NCBI RefSeq assembly: GCF_041429775.1
Contig: NZ_CP163421.1
Coordinates: forward strand, 124,001-188,000
Direction: 5' to 3'
Length of the DNA stretch: 64,000 bases
Origin: Glycocaulis abyssi
Lineage (GTDB): Bacteria > Pseudomonadota > Alphaproteobacteria > Caulobacterales > Maricaulaceae
Under the pieces are notes generated by a model, which saw only the letters and a program-made list of their open reading frames with translations, made no database searches and was not told the origin of the DNA. Position numbers and translations under genes: made by a program. Shown piece by piece: positions 25,280-34,556 of the stretch. The stretch's first letter is position 1. The number at the start of each line of letters is the position of its first letter.

Positions 25280-27204
25280 TGTACCGTATTGCCGCCTTCA
25301 TCGCGGGATTTGTCCTGCTTGCCGGGGTTAGCGCCGCGCAGAGCGAGGAACGCACCACGCTCAATTTCCGCAATGCGGACATGACAGCCTTCATCGAGGA
25401 TATGGCCGCGCTGACCGGCTATACATTCGTGGTCGATCCGCAGATACGCGGCGTTGTCACCATTACCTCGCAAGGGCCGGTTACGCGCGACGAGGCGTTT
25501 CAGGTTTTCCTCGCCACCTTGCGCGTGCATGGTTTCAGCGCTGTGCCGACAGCACCCGGTGTTTACCAGATCCGCGCAGAGCGCGAAGGCGCGCGTTCCG
25601 GCGCGCCTCTCGGGGGCGATGACGGCCTGTTCAATTCATCCGTCGTGCGCCTGCAATCGGCCAGTGCGCGCGAAGCGGTGCGCACGCTGGGGGCCATGTC
25701 GAGCGCGGTAGGTACGCTGACCGCGTTGGAAAGCGGCAATTCTGTCGTGATCGTCGACTATGCGTCCAATGTGGCCGCCATCGAGCAGGCCCTGCGCGCA
25801 CTCGACCGCGACAGCACGGTCGTGGAAATGGTGTCGCTGGAAAACGTCTCGGCGGACGAGATGGCCCGCATTATCGAGCGCCTGCGCCAGCCTGCCTTCC
25901 AGGGCGAGGATAATCGCCGCTTCGCGCTCAATATCGCGCCTGTGCCGGCGTCCAACACGCTGCTGATCCGCGGCGAGATGAACGCTGTCCAGGACATTAT
26001 TGCGCTCATCCGCCGTGTAGATGCGGTCAGCCGCTCCAATCAGAGCTTCCGCGTGATCGCCCTGAACCACGCTGATGGCGCGGCCCTCCTGCCAATCCTG
26101 GAACAGGTTTCGGTCAGCCTGACGCCGGCCGACAGTGAGGGCGGGGCGGCGCGCCGCGCCTCCATCGCCCATCACGCGCCCACCAACACGATTGTGGTCA
26201 ATGCCGATCCTGATCAGCTGCGCGAGCTGGAACTGGTGATCCGTCAGCTTGATGTACGCCGCCCGCAAGTGCTGGTCGAAGCCATCATCGTGGAGATTTC
26301 AGACCAGACCGCGCGCGATCTCGGCCTGCAACTTCTTCTGTCCGGCAATGCGGGCAGCTCCACGCCCTTCCTGACGACACGCTATGGCGCTTCGCCCGAC
26401 ATTCTCGCGGTCGCGGGCGGGCTCACTGCACGCGGCGATGATGACGCATCTGACAGCTTGCGCGAGACGGCGATCCAGTCGCTGCTGCGCTCCAGTGGCG
26501 CGCTGATCGGGGTGGGTGGGCAGAACTCGAACGGGGCGATCTTTGGCGCGATCCTGAATGCGCTGGAGGCCGATACCAGCTCGAATATCCTCTCCAAGCC
26601 TTCGATCCTCACGCTCGACAATGAAGAAGCCTCCATCATCGTCGGCCAGCAGATCCCGATCACGACCGGCGAGGTGCTGGGGTCGAACAATTCCAACCCG
26701 TTCCGCACCATCGAGCGGCAGGATGTGGGCGTACAGCTGCGCGTCCAGCCGCAGATTTCCGATGGCGACACCATCCGGCTGCATCTGCGTCAGGAAGTGT
26801 CATCCGTTGCCGGGCCCGTCAGCCAGACCTTTGCCGAGCTGGTCACCAATAACCGCGCGATCGAGACCACGGTGCTGGCCGATAATGGCGAGATCATCGT
26901 GCTGGGCGGACTGATCGAGCGCGATGAACAGGTCGCCGATAGCGGCGTACCGGGCCTGCGCCGGATACCGGTTCTGGGACGCGCTTTTCGCAATGAGGGC
27001 CGCTCGGACCGGCGGACCAATCTGGTCGTCTTCATTCGCCCCACCATTGTCCGCAGCGCCGCCGACATGCGCGCGCTGGCGCTGGAAGCCTACGCGAGCG
27101 CGTCCGAAGAACAGCGCCGGGCCACGAACGGGCGCGGGTCGAGCCTTGAGGACGTGGTGCGGATGATGATGGACGCGCCGTCTGCTCCGGCGGACGGTCA
27201 ATAG
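25276..27204 (+). CDS. gspD: Type II secretion outer-membrane secretin GspD
   Basis: The 642-residue secretin has a signal peptide (to about SAA-QS, residue 22), an N0 domain (TTLNFRNADMTAFIEDMAALTGYTFVV), N1-N3 domains (VVRLQSA..., VEMVSLENVSADEMARIIERL, FRVIALNHADGAALLPIL) and the C-terminal secretin barrel (PQVLVEAIIVEIS, SKPSILTLDNEEASIIVGQQIPI, VPGLRRIPVLGRAFR). No S-domain tail for a pilotin is obvious. It overlaps gspC by four bases. Confidence 0.96.
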   Translation: MMYRIAAFIAGFVLLAGVSAAQSEERTTLNFRNADMTAFIEDMAALTGYTFVVDPQIRGVVTITSQGPVTRDEAFQVFLATLRVHGFSAVPTAPGVYQIRAEREGARSGAPLGGDDGLFNSSVVRLQSASAREAVRTLGAMSSAVGTLTALESGNSVVIVDYASNVAAIEQALRALDRDSTVVEMVSLENVSADEMARIIERLRQPAFQGEDNRRFALNIAPVPASNTLLIRGEMNAVQDIIALIRRVDAVSRSNQSFRVIALNHADGAALLPILEQVSVSLTPADSEGGAARRASIAHHAPTNTIVVNADPDQLRELELVIRQLDVRRPQVLVEAIIVEISDQTARDLGLQLLLSGNAGSSTPFLTTRYGASPDILAVAGGLTARGDDDASDSLRETAIQSLLRSSGALIGVGGQNSNGAIFGAILNALEADTSSNILSKPSILTLDNEEASIIVGQQIPITTGEVLGSNNSNPFRTIERQDVGVQLRVQPQISDGDTIRLHLRQEVSSVAGPVSQTFAELVTNNRAIETTVLADNGEIIVLGGLIERDEQVADSGVPGLRRIPVLGRAFRNEGRSDRRTNLVVFIRPTIVRSAADMRALALEAYASASEEQRRATNGRGSSLEDVVRMMMDAPSAPADGQ

Positions 27205-27212
27205 GGGCAGGC

Positions 27213-28688
27213 ATGGCACCGGGCCTTCTCACATACGCCTTTGCCCGCGAGAACGGCATCGCCTTCCAGCCCGGCGAGACGCCGGGATTCCTGATGCGTC
27301 AGGGCGCCAATGTGCTCGCCCTTGGTGAAGCGGTCAGGGCGGCGGGGATCATCGCGCCCGTGCATACCCTCACCGACTCTGCCTTTGACCGGGCCCTGTC
27401 TGAAATCTACGCCGCCAACGCGGTTAGCGCCTCGCGCGAGGAAGCCGGGCAGGGCGATAGCCTCTCCCGGCTGATCGAGGACATGCCGCAGGCTGAAGAC
27501 CTGCTGGCGTCGGATTCCGAAGCGCCGGTGATCCGCCTCATCAACGGTCTTGTGGCCGATGCCATTAGGGCAGGGGCGTCCGACATCCATGTCGAGCCGT
27601 TCGAGGACCGGGTATCGGTCCGTTTCCGCCTTGATGGCGTGCTGGAAGAACGTGTCAGCCTGCCGCCGCATCTGGCGCCGACGCTCGTCTCCCGCCTGAA
27701 GGTGATGGCCCGCCTCGACATTGCCGAGCGGCGCGTGCCGCAGGATGGGCGGGTGACACTCAGCCTTGCCGGGCGGGGCGTTGATGTGCGCGTCTCCACC
27801 CTGCCATCGCGCCATGGCGAACGGGTGGTGATGCGCCTTCTGGAGAAGAATAGCGCCCTGATGGCGATTGATGCGCTTGGCATGCCGGCGGGCGTCGCTG
27901 CCGGTTATCGCCGCGCGCTGGATCAGCCCAATGGCATTATCCTCGTCACCGGCCCGACTGGGTCGGGCAAGACGACCACGCTCTATGCCGGCCTGACCGC
28001 CCTTAACGACCAGACGCGCAACATCCTAACCATCGAGGATCCGGTGGAATATGCCGTGGACGGCATCGGCCAGACGCAGGTGAACACCCGCGTCGGGATG
28101 ACGTTTGCTGCCGGATTGCGCGCCATATTGCGCCAGGACCCGGACGTGGTCATGGTCGGCGAGATACGCGATGGCGAGACGGCCCGCATCGCCGTGCAGG
28201 CGAGCCTGACAGGCCACCTCGTCCTCTCCACCGTCCACACCAATTCGGCGGCTGCCGCGATTGCGCGCCTGCGCGATATGGGCATTGAAAGCTATCTGCT
28301 CGCCAGCACGCTAAGCGCGGTGCTGGCCCAGCGTCTTGTGCGCCGCCTCTGCCCGCACTGCCATGAGCCCTATGAGGCCAGCGAGCGCGAAAAGGCGCTG
28401 GCAGGCGTCTCCGGTCCGTTGACGCTTTATGCGCCGCGCGGGTGCGAAGCCTGCCACCATACCGGCTATGCCGGGCGGCAGGGCGTCTATGAGATCATCA
28501 TGGCCGATGAGGGCCTGCGCAGCCTGATCCACGATAATGCCCGCGAGGCAGAGCTCGCCCGCCATGCCTTTGCGCGCGGGGGCGGCCTGTTCGAGGCAGG
28601 GCTGGAGCTGGCGCGCGCCGGCGCAACGACACTGGCTGAAGTGCTGCGGGTCTGCCGTGAGGAGGGCGAACGCGATGCCCGCCTTTGA
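27213..28688 (+). CDS. gspE: Type II secretion ATPase GspE
   Basis: This 491-residue ATPase drives pseudopilus assembly. It has an N1E-like N-terminal domain (1-100), Walker A GPTGSGKTTTLYAGL, the Asp box ILTIEDPVEY, Walker B DPDVVMVGEIRDGETA and the His box TGHLVLSTVHTN. The zinc-binding cysteines CPHC and CEAC sit on an arm near residues 383 and 412. All nucleotide-binding motifs are intact. The last 14 bases overlap gspF. Confidence 0.96.
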   Translation: MAPGLLTYAFARENGIAFQPGETPGFLMRQGANVLALGEAVRAAGIIAPVHTLTDSAFDRALSEIYAANAVSASREEAGQGDSLSRLIEDMPQAEDLLASDSEAPVIRLINGLVADAIRAGASDIHVEPFEDRVSVRFRLDGVLEERVSLPPHLAPTLVSRLKVMARLDIAERRVPQDGRVTLSLAGRGVDVRVSTLPSRHGERVVMRLLEKNSALMAIDALGMPAGVAAGYRRALDQPNGIILVTGPTGSGKTTTLYAGLTALNDQTRNILTIEDPVEYAVDGIGQTQVNTRVGMTFAAGLRAILRQDPDVVMVGEIRDGETARIAVQASLTGHLVLSTVHTNSAAAAIARLRDMGIESYLLASTLSAVLAQRLVRRLCPHCHEPYEASEREKALAGVSGPLTLYAPRGCEACHHTGYAGRQGVYEIIMADEGLRSLIHDNAREAELARHAFARGGGLFEAGLELARAGATTLAEVLRVCREEGERDARL

Positions 28689-29907
28689 ATACAGCGCGCT
28701 GGACGCAAGCGGGCGCAAGACGCGCGGCGTGATTTCCGCAGCTTCCGGGGTGGCTGCCCGTGCCGAGTTGCGCCGACGCCAGCTCGCCCCGCTGAGCGTC
28801 GACCGCGCTGATGAGGCACGCCGTGCAGGCGAGAAAGCTTTCAGCCTCTCAGCGTTCAGGCGCGCGCCGTCCATGCCCGCGTCTGCGCGCCTGTTGATGA
28901 CGCGCCAGCTCGCCACGCTGGTGGAGGCGGGCCTGCCGCTGGCAGAAGCCTTGCAGGTGGTATCCGCCCAGACCGGGCATCTGGCCTCGCGCCGCATATT
29001 GATTGCCCTGCGCGAGCGCGTGCTGGAGGGGGAGCGCCTGTCGGCGGCGATGGCAGGCTTTCCGGCGAGCTTCCCGCCCGTCTACCGCGCCATGGTGGCC
29101 GCTGGCGAAAGTTCCGGCGCGCTTGGGCAGGTGCTCGACCGGCTGGTCACGCATCTGGAAAAGTCTGCCGCCCTGTCGCGCAAGGTGATGACGGCCCTCA
29201 TCTATCCGTGTGCGCTCGCGGTTACGGCATGCGCGGTGATCTGTGTGCTGATGGTCGCCATCGTGCCGCGCCTTGCCGCCCAGTTCGACACGATGAGCAC
29301 CACGCTTCCAGCTCTCACGCGCGCCGTGATCGCCCTGTCGGAATTCCTGCAGGCCGGATGGCTGTTCCTGCTCATCGCGCTGGCGCTCGCTGTAGTGGCC
29401 GTCAGGCTGCTTCTCCGCCGTCCGGCCATTCGCGCCCGGCTGGACCGGGCAAGCCTCTCCTTGCCGCTTCTGGGCGGGTTTCTGCGCAAGCTGGAGGCAG
29501 CACGCTTCGCCCGGACCTTGAGCGTGCTTCTGGCGGCGGGAACAGTGCTGCCCGATGCTCTTCGGGCGGCCCGCAAGGCCACTACCAACACCCATATCGG
29601 CGCGGCGCTGGATGCGGTCACGGCAGAGGTGGAGACCGGCCGCACGCTCTCGTCTTCGCTGGAAAGCGCGCGCTTTCTGCCCGCCCTGACCCTGCACATG
29701 ATCGCTGCCGGAGAGCGTTCCGCCGCCCTGGAAACCATGTTGCCGCGCGCCGCCGACCAGCTGGAAGGCGAGCTGGAAGCGGCGAGCTCCACCGCGCTCA
29801 GCCTGCTTGAGCCTGCCATCATCATCGTCATGGGCGCGATCGTCGCACTGATCGTGCTCTCCATTCTCCTGCCCATCCTCCAGCTCAACACGCTGGCGCT
29901 CAACTGA
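28675..29907 (+). CDS. gspF: Type II secretion platform protein GspF
   Basis: The 410-residue polytopic platform protein has the typical start MPAFEYSALDASGRKTRGVI. Two homologous cytoplasmic domains follow (LLMTRQLATLVEAGLPLAEAL; LEAARFARTLSVLLAAGTVLPDAL), with three transmembrane segments (about 172-197, 224-246 and 377-402). The ATG at 28675 lies inside the gspE end and follows GGAGGG. It connects the ATPase to the pseudopilus. Confidence 0.95.
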   Translation: MPAFEYSALDASGRKTRGVISAASGVAARAELRRRQLAPLSVDRADEARRAGEKAFSLSAFRRAPSMPASARLLMTRQLATLVEAGLPLAEALQVVSAQTGHLASRRILIALRERVLEGERLSAAMAGFPASFPPVYRAMVAAGESSGALGQVLDRLVTHLEKSAALSRKVMTALIYPCALAVTACAVICVLMVAIVPRLAAQFDTMSTTLPALTRAVIALSEFLQAGWLFLLIALALAVVAVRLLLRRPAIRARLDRASLSLPLLGGFLRKLEAARFARTLSVLLAAGTVLPDALRAARKATTNTHIGAALDAVTAEVETGRTLSSSLESARFLPALTLHMIAAGERSAALETMLPRAADQLEGELEAASSTALSLLEPAIIIVMGAIVALIVLSILLPILQLNTLALN

Positions 29908-29925
29908 TCCTGAAGGAGGTCCGAC

Positions 29926-30372
29926 ATGCGCTTGCCGACACGCTCAAAAGATACCGAAGCCGGCTTCACGCTGGTCGAGATCATGGTTGTGGTCGTGATT
30001 ATCGGCCTGCTGGCGACGGTGGTGGTGCTGAACGTGCTGCCGAGCCAGGACCGCGCCCGCATGGAGAAGGCGCGTGCAGATATTGGCCGCATCGAGCAGG
30101 CGATCGAGATGTTCCGCCTCGACATGGGCCGTTATCCCACAACCGATGAAGGTCTGGAGGTGCTGGTGACCGCGCCCGCCGATCCGCGCCTTGCCGCGCG
30201 CTTTCCCGAAGGCGGCTATATCAACCGCCTGCCTGAAGACCCGTGGGGCGGGCAGTACCAGTACATGTCGCCCGGCGAACATGGCCGGTTTGATGTCTGG
30301 TCGCTGGGCGCCGATGCCCGGCCCGGCGGGGAAGGCAATAACGCCGATATCGGCAACTGGACGTCGCGATGA
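29926..30372 (+). CDS. gspG: Major pseudopilin GspG
   Basis: The 148-residue prepilin has a 13-residue leader and the cleavage site AG/FTLVEIMVVVVIIGLL with Glu at +5. The major-pseudopilin features RYPTTDEGLEVL, LPEDPWGGQYQY and the calcium-loop-like DVWSLGADARPGGEGNNADI are present. GGAGG lies ahead of the start. Processing would need the prepilin peptidase, whose only copy in this window is frameshifted. The stop overlaps gspH. Confidence 0.95.
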   Translation: MRLPTRSKDTEAGFTLVEIMVVVVIIGLLATVVVLNVLPSQDRARMEKARADIGRIEQAIEMFRLDMGRYPTTDEGLEVLVTAPADPRLAARFPEGGYINRLPEDPWGGQYQYMSPGEHGRFDVWSLGADARPGGEGNNADIGNWTSR

Positions 30373-30875
30373 GCACAGCCCGCCGGCAGCGCCATGAAAG
30401 CGGATTTTCGCTTGTCGAGGTGATGGTGGTCATCGCGGTGATCGCGCTTGTCTCGGTGGTGGCGGTGACGCAGATCACGCCGCCGCGCAGCGCCGCTGAA
30501 ACGGAGGCGGGGCAGCTCGCCCTGCGCCTTGAAATGGCGCGCCGGCACGTGCTGGCGACGGGTAGCCTGATCGGTGTGTCGGTGGACGCCGATGGCGGGG
30601 GCTATGCCTTCATGGACCTGCATCGCGAGGGCTGGCGGGTGCGCCACGGTGACCGCACGCTTGGCCCGGTACGGCTCGCAGAGGGCGTCCGGCTTACCCT
30701 GGCAGGCGGGCAGAGCGCTAATGCTGCGACAGGCGATGCCTTGCCGGTTCCCGATTTCTGGTTCGATCCGCTGGGCAGCGAGCCGCCCGTAGTACTCGAA
30801 CTCAGAGGCGCAGGCCGGGATTATCGCCTGACCGTCTCTGCCTTGCGCCCGGTGGAGGTGAGCGATGCGCGCTGA
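30369..30875 (+). CDS. gspH: Minor pseudopilin GspH
   Basis: The 168-residue prepilin has the leader site SG/FSLVEVMVVIAVIALVSVVA and a GspH-like globular part (ETEAGQLALRLEMARRHVLATGSLIGVSV). It starts on ATGA with gspG and overlaps the gspI start by 11 bases. It forms part of the pseudopilus with G, I, J and K. Confidence 0.9.
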   Translation: MSTARRQRHESGFSLVEVMVVIAVIALVSVVAVTQITPPRSAAETEAGQLALRLEMARRHVLATGSLIGVSVDADGGGYAFMDLHREGWRVRHGDRTLGPVRLAEGVRLTLAGGQSANAATGDALPVPDFWFDPLGSEPPVVLELRGAGRDYRLTVSALRPVEVSDAR

Positions 30876-31233
30876 TGCAGGTTTTTCGCTTGTGGAAATG
30901 CTCGCTGCCCTGGTCGTGCTGGCGATAGCCGGGCTCGCTTTGGTGCAGGCTCTCACCCAGTCGGCGCGCGCGGCGACGCTTGCCGAGGACCGCGCACTGT
31001 CAGCTTTGGCAGCAGAGAATGTGATGGCCGGCTGGCGGCTGGAGCGGGCCGGGCCGCCGCGCGATGCCTCCGGCCAGTACGCGTTTGCCGGGCGCGATTA
31101 TGAATGGCGCATCGAGATTGCCCCGACGCCCGAAGCCGGGCTGGTTGCGGTCAACTTCGAGGTCTCGCCCGCAGGCCGTTTCACCCGCGCGCCGGGCTTC
31201 ACGCTGACCCATTTCGAGCGGGCAGAGCGATGA
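30865..31233 (+). CDS. gspI: Minor pseudopilin GspI
   Basis: The 122-residue prepilin has a very short leader (MRADAG/FSLVEMLAALVVLAIAGLAL) and the GspI motif AAENVMAGWRLE. The C-terminal region YEWRIEIAPTPEAGLVAVNFEV is a typical beta-sheet end. The stop overlaps the gspJ start. Confidence 0.9.
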   Translation: MRADAGFSLVEMLAALVVLAIAGLALVQALTQSARAATLAEDRALSALAAENVMAGWRLERAGPPRDASGQYAFAGRDYEWRIEIAPTPEAGLVAVNFEVSPAGRFTRAPGFTLTHFERAER

Positions 31234-31868
31234 CACGCGACGCCGGTTTCACGCTTGTCGAGGTCATGGTGGCCTTAAGCGTATTCGCGCTGATCGGTAC
31301 GATGTCGACAGGACTTCTCGTTACCACAATCGATGCTCGCGAGCGGCAGGAAGCAGCGATTGAACGCCTGTCGGAGCTGCAGCAGGTCCGCGCGCTGTGG
31401 CGCGATGAGGCGGCCCACATGCTGATGCGCCCGCACCGCACGGAAGAGGGCGGCTATAGCGGCGCGGCGCTCTCCGGCCCGTCCGGCAGCGTTTTCGCGT
31501 TTGATGGCGACCAGGGTCATCTGGCGGCCTTCACCCGGCGCGGCAGGGCCAATCCGGGCGAGGCGGCAGACCGCTCCAGCCTGGTGCGCGTCATCTGGCG
31601 CATTGAGGACGGCGCGCTGCTGCGCGAGATATGGCTGTCTGCCGATATGCCCCCCGCCTCGCGTCCGCAGACCATGGTACTGGCCGAGGGGCTTGAGGAC
31701 GTTTCCGTCAGCTTCCGCTATGGCCGCAACTGGCTGGACGCGCCCGTGCGCCCAGGACCTTCCGGCGAAGCGCCGATGCCCGACGCCCTCCGGCTGATCT
31801 ATATCGACGCGCTCGGCCGCGAGATCGAACATATCGCGCTGACCGTCGCCGCAGGAGCCGCCTCATGA
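31230..31868 (+). CDS. gspJ: Minor pseudopilin GspJ
   Basis: The 212-residue prepilin has the leader MTRDAG/FTLVEVMVALSVFALIGTM and the GspJ body LVRVIWRIEDGALLREIWLSAD...LEDVSVSFRYGRNW. The frame is open from 31104, but the ATG at 31230 overlaps the gspI stop as ATGA and gives the prepilin leader. It probably sits at the pseudopilus tip with I and K. Confidence 0.9.
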   Translation: MTRDAGFTLVEVMVALSVFALIGTMSTGLLVTTIDARERQEAAIERLSELQQVRALWRDEAAHMLMRPHRTEEGGYSGAALSGPSGSVFAFDGDQGHLAAFTRRGRANPGEAADRSSLVRVIWRIEDGALLREIWLSADMPPASRPQTMVLAEGLEDVSVSFRYGRNWLDAPVRPGPSGEAPMPDALRLIYIDALGREIEHIALTVAAGAAS

Positions 31869-32851
31869 CCGCACGGCGCGAGGAGAATGAACGCGGTGCG
31901 GCGCTTATCACGGCGCTGATGGTGGTCGCCTTCATGGCGGCGGTCAGCGTGTCGCTGGTGGAGATGATGCGCGGCCATCTGCAGCGCACGGGCGCGATTG
32001 AAGACCGTCTGCAGGCCGCGGCCTATCTCGACGGAGCGGTGAGTTATGGCGAGCTGTTGATCGCGCGTTTTGCCGGTGATGCAGACCAGCGTTTCACCCC
32101 GGCAGGGCCGTGGGACGGGGAAACCCGCCTCTTCCCGCTCGATAATGGCGAGATGGCCGCCCGCGTGCGCGACCGCAATAACTGCCTGAATATCAATGCG
32201 CTGCACACACAAGGCGGCGATGGTGAGGCGGACCGGCTGGCGGCCGCCCGCATGCGCGCGCTTCTAGCGGCGCTGGGCGTGCCGCCCGGCGATATCGAAA
32301 GCCTGATCGCGCAGGCCGCTGACTGGATTGATGTTGACCGCACGCCCCGCCCCGGCGGCGCCGAGGACGACACCTATCTGGCGCGATCCGAGCCGTTGCG
32401 CGCCGCCAATCAGCCCTTTGCCGAACTGGCCGAGCTGCGCCTGCTGCCGATGATGAACCGCGCGCTCTACATGCGGATTGCCCCGTATCTGTGCGCCCTG
32501 CCGACGTCCACTCAGCCGACGCTGAACGTCAATACGCTGCGCCGGGAGGAGGCTGTGCTCATCACCGCGATCACCGAAGGCACAGTGAGTATTCAGGCTG
32601 CCGAGCAGGCCCTGTTCCGCAGGCCGACAACCGGATTTGAAAGCCTTGACGCGTTCTGGGCAGACCCCGCCTTCGCGCCGTTGAGCGCGGAGGAACGCCC
32701 GGCAAGCGCGGTGGCGCTGCGCTCGGAATGGTTTGAGTTGCAGGTGGAGGTGCGGCTGGGCGAAGCGCGCCTGTCGCGCATCCAGACCGTGCGCATGGAC
32801 CGGGCCGGGCGGTTTTCGCGCCTGACGCCCGTGCAGGGAGCGGTTCTGTGA
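31865..32851 (+). CDS. gspK: Minor pseudopilin GspK
   Basis: The 328-residue tip pseudopilin has the leader site RG/AALITALMVVAFMAAVSVSL, lacking Glu+5 as is usual for GspK. The large inserted domain contains DRNNCLNINALH, AADWIDVDRTPRPGGAEDD and the SAM-like FAELAELRLLPMM and NVNTLRREEAVL segments. It starts on ATGA with gspJ and overlaps the gspL start. Confidence 0.93.
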   Translation: MTARREENERGAALITALMVVAFMAAVSVSLVEMMRGHLQRTGAIEDRLQAAAYLDGAVSYGELLIARFAGDADQRFTPAGPWDGETRLFPLDNGEMAARVRDRNNCLNINALHTQGGDGEADRLAAARMRALLAALGVPPGDIESLIAQAADWIDVDRTPRPGGAEDDTYLARSEPLRAANQPFAELAELRLLPMMNRALYMRIAPYLCALPTSTQPTLNVNTLRREEAVLITAITEGTVSIQAAEQALFRRPTTGFESLDAFWADPAFAPLSAEERPASAVALRSEWFELQVEVRLGEARLSRIQTVRMDRAGRFSRLTPVQGAVL

Positions 32852-34068
32852 GCGCGCGCCTCATCATAAGCCTGCCCGCCGAGGCAGACGGCGCGATCCG
32901 CTGGGCGCTATGCAGCGCCTTTGGCGATGTGCTGGCCTCCGGCGAGGGGCTGGAGACGTTCAGCTTGCCCGCAGGTGTGACCGTCTCAGCCACAGTCGCG
33001 ATCATTCCGGCGGGCCATGTCCATGTGCGCCGCCTTGTGATGCCTGCGCGCAGTGACAATGCCGCCCGGCAGGCCGCGCCCTTCGCGCTTGAGGAATATC
33101 TCGCCAGCCCGCTGGACACACAGCGCATCACCTGCGGCGCGGCGGATGACACGGGCGCACGCTGGGTCGCCGCGCTCGATACAAGTCTCGCCGAGCGCTG
33201 GCAGAACGCTCTGGAGGCGCTGGCCATCCGCCCGGTCTTTGCGATCAGCGAAGCCTTGCTGCTTGATCCGGCGGTGGGCGAACTTGCGCTCGCGGTGCAT
33301 GGAGCCAGCCTGCTCTGGCGCTATCGGGCGGGCGCTGAAGACGCAGCGGGCAGCATCCCCGAAGCGCTGGCAGACATGGTGGTCCCGGCGCTGATCGCCA
33401 GCCATCAGCCTGCGCGCATCACGCTGGCGGGCGGGGAGAGCGCTGAACGTCTTGAGCTGGGGCAAACCTCCCTCCATCGTTCCGGACCGCTGGATATCGT
33501 ACAGGCGGCGGCCAGTCTCGATATGGCGCAATTGCAGCTCATGCCGGCCCTCTTTGGCGCGCGCCTTGCCGCCTCGCTGGACTGGTCTTCCCTGCTGAAA
33601 CCCTGGCGGCGTGTGGCTGTGCTGGCCGTTGCTGCGGGCGCGCTGGCGCTGGCCGGTGTGACCACCGAGGCCGCCTGGCTGTCGCGGCAGGCTGAACTCT
33701 ATCAGACGGCTTCAATGGAGCTGTTTGCCGGGGCCTTCCCTGACACCCGCCGCATCGTCAATCCGCGCGCCCAGCTGGCCCGGCGCCTGCGTGAGCTGGA
33801 GGCCATGGATGCTGGCGGCGCTGGCTTCCTGCCTCTGGCGGGCGCACTGGCCGAAGCAACGCAAGACCTGCCCGGCATCCAGATCGTGGCCGTACGGTTT
33901 GAGGCCGGGCAGGCAGCCCTCTCGGTGTCCGCCCGGTATGGCAGCTTCGACGATTTCGAGGCACTGCGCGGTGCCGGTGAGACGGCAGGTCTGGACATTG
34001 CCGATGCCGGAGCGCGTCAGAGCGCGGACGGGGTCAGTGGTGAGTTTGTCGTGAGGTGGCGCGAATGA
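32848..34068 (+). CDS. gspL: Type II secretion protein GspL
   Basis: The 406-residue protein has a cytoplasmic actin-like domain (about 1-245, FSLPAGVTVSATVAIIPAGHVHVRRLVMPA). One transmembrane helix (about 253-275) and a ferredoxin-like periplasmic domain follow. The start is GTG, overlapping the gspK stop (GTGA). GspL recruits GspE to the membrane and pairs with GspM. The stop overlaps the gspM start. Confidence 0.9.
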   Translation: MSARLIISLPAEADGAIRWALCSAFGDVLASGEGLETFSLPAGVTVSATVAIIPAGHVHVRRLVMPARSDNAARQAAPFALEEYLASPLDTQRITCGAADDTGARWVAALDTSLAERWQNALEALAIRPVFAISEALLLDPAVGELALAVHGASLLWRYRAGAEDAAGSIPEALADMVVPALIASHQPARITLAGGESAERLELGQTSLHRSGPLDIVQAAASLDMAQLQLMPALFGARLAASLDWSSLLKPWRRVAVLAVAAGALALAGVTTEAAWLSRQAELYQTASMELFAGAFPDTRRIVNPRAQLARRLRELEAMDAGGAGFLPLAGALAEATQDLPGIQIVAVRFEAGQAALSVSARYGSFDDFEALRGAGETAGLDIADAGARQSADGVSGEFVVRWRE

Positions 34069-34556
34069 ACGAAGCACTTCAATCGCGCTGGCAACGCCTG
34101 AGCGTGCGCGAGCAGGGCCTCCTCATTATTGCCGCGGCGCTGGTGACGGCCTGTCTTGTCTGGCTTGCCGCGTTTCAGCCGGTTCTGAACTGGCGTGACA
34201 GCGCCCGCGCTGCCTATACCGCCGCGGCTGATGACTACCGGCAGATTGGCGCTGGCGCCGCCCGCCTCGCCGCACTGACAGCTTCCGGCGAAGACACGGC
34301 TTTGGAACGTGAACCGGTGCGCAGCGTGGTGGCCGGTTCTGCCAGCCGTGCCGGGATAGTGCTGTCGCGTGTGCTGCCCGACGACGCCGGCCGGTTGAAT
34401 GTCTGGATTGACGGTGTGGATGGCCCGCGCCTGATGGGCTGGCTGGAAACCCTGTCACGCGATCATGGCGTGATTGTCGTGCGCGCTGGCATTGAGCAGG
34501 CCGGTCAGGGCGCGCAAGTGCGCGCCCAGCTGCTCCTGGCGAGGAGCGGAGCATGA
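34065..34556 (+). CDS. gspM: Type II secretion protein GspM
   Basis: The 163-residue protein has a short cytoplasmic N-terminus (RWQRLSVREQGLLIIAA), one transmembrane helix (about 18-38) and a ferredoxin-like periplasmic domain (GSASRAGIVLSRVLPD...LMGWLETLSRDHGVIVVRAGI). It pairs with GspL in the platform. The ATG at 34065 is preferred to the GTG at 34056 because it forms ATGA with the gspL stop. Confidence 0.9.
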   Translation: MNEALQSRWQRLSVREQGLLIIAAALVTACLVWLAAFQPVLNWRDSARAAYTAAADDYRQIGAGAARLAALTASGEDTALEREPVRSVVAGSASRAGIVLSRVLPDDAGRLNVWIDGVDGPRLMGWLETLSRDHGVIVVRAGIEQAGQGAQVRAQLLLARSGA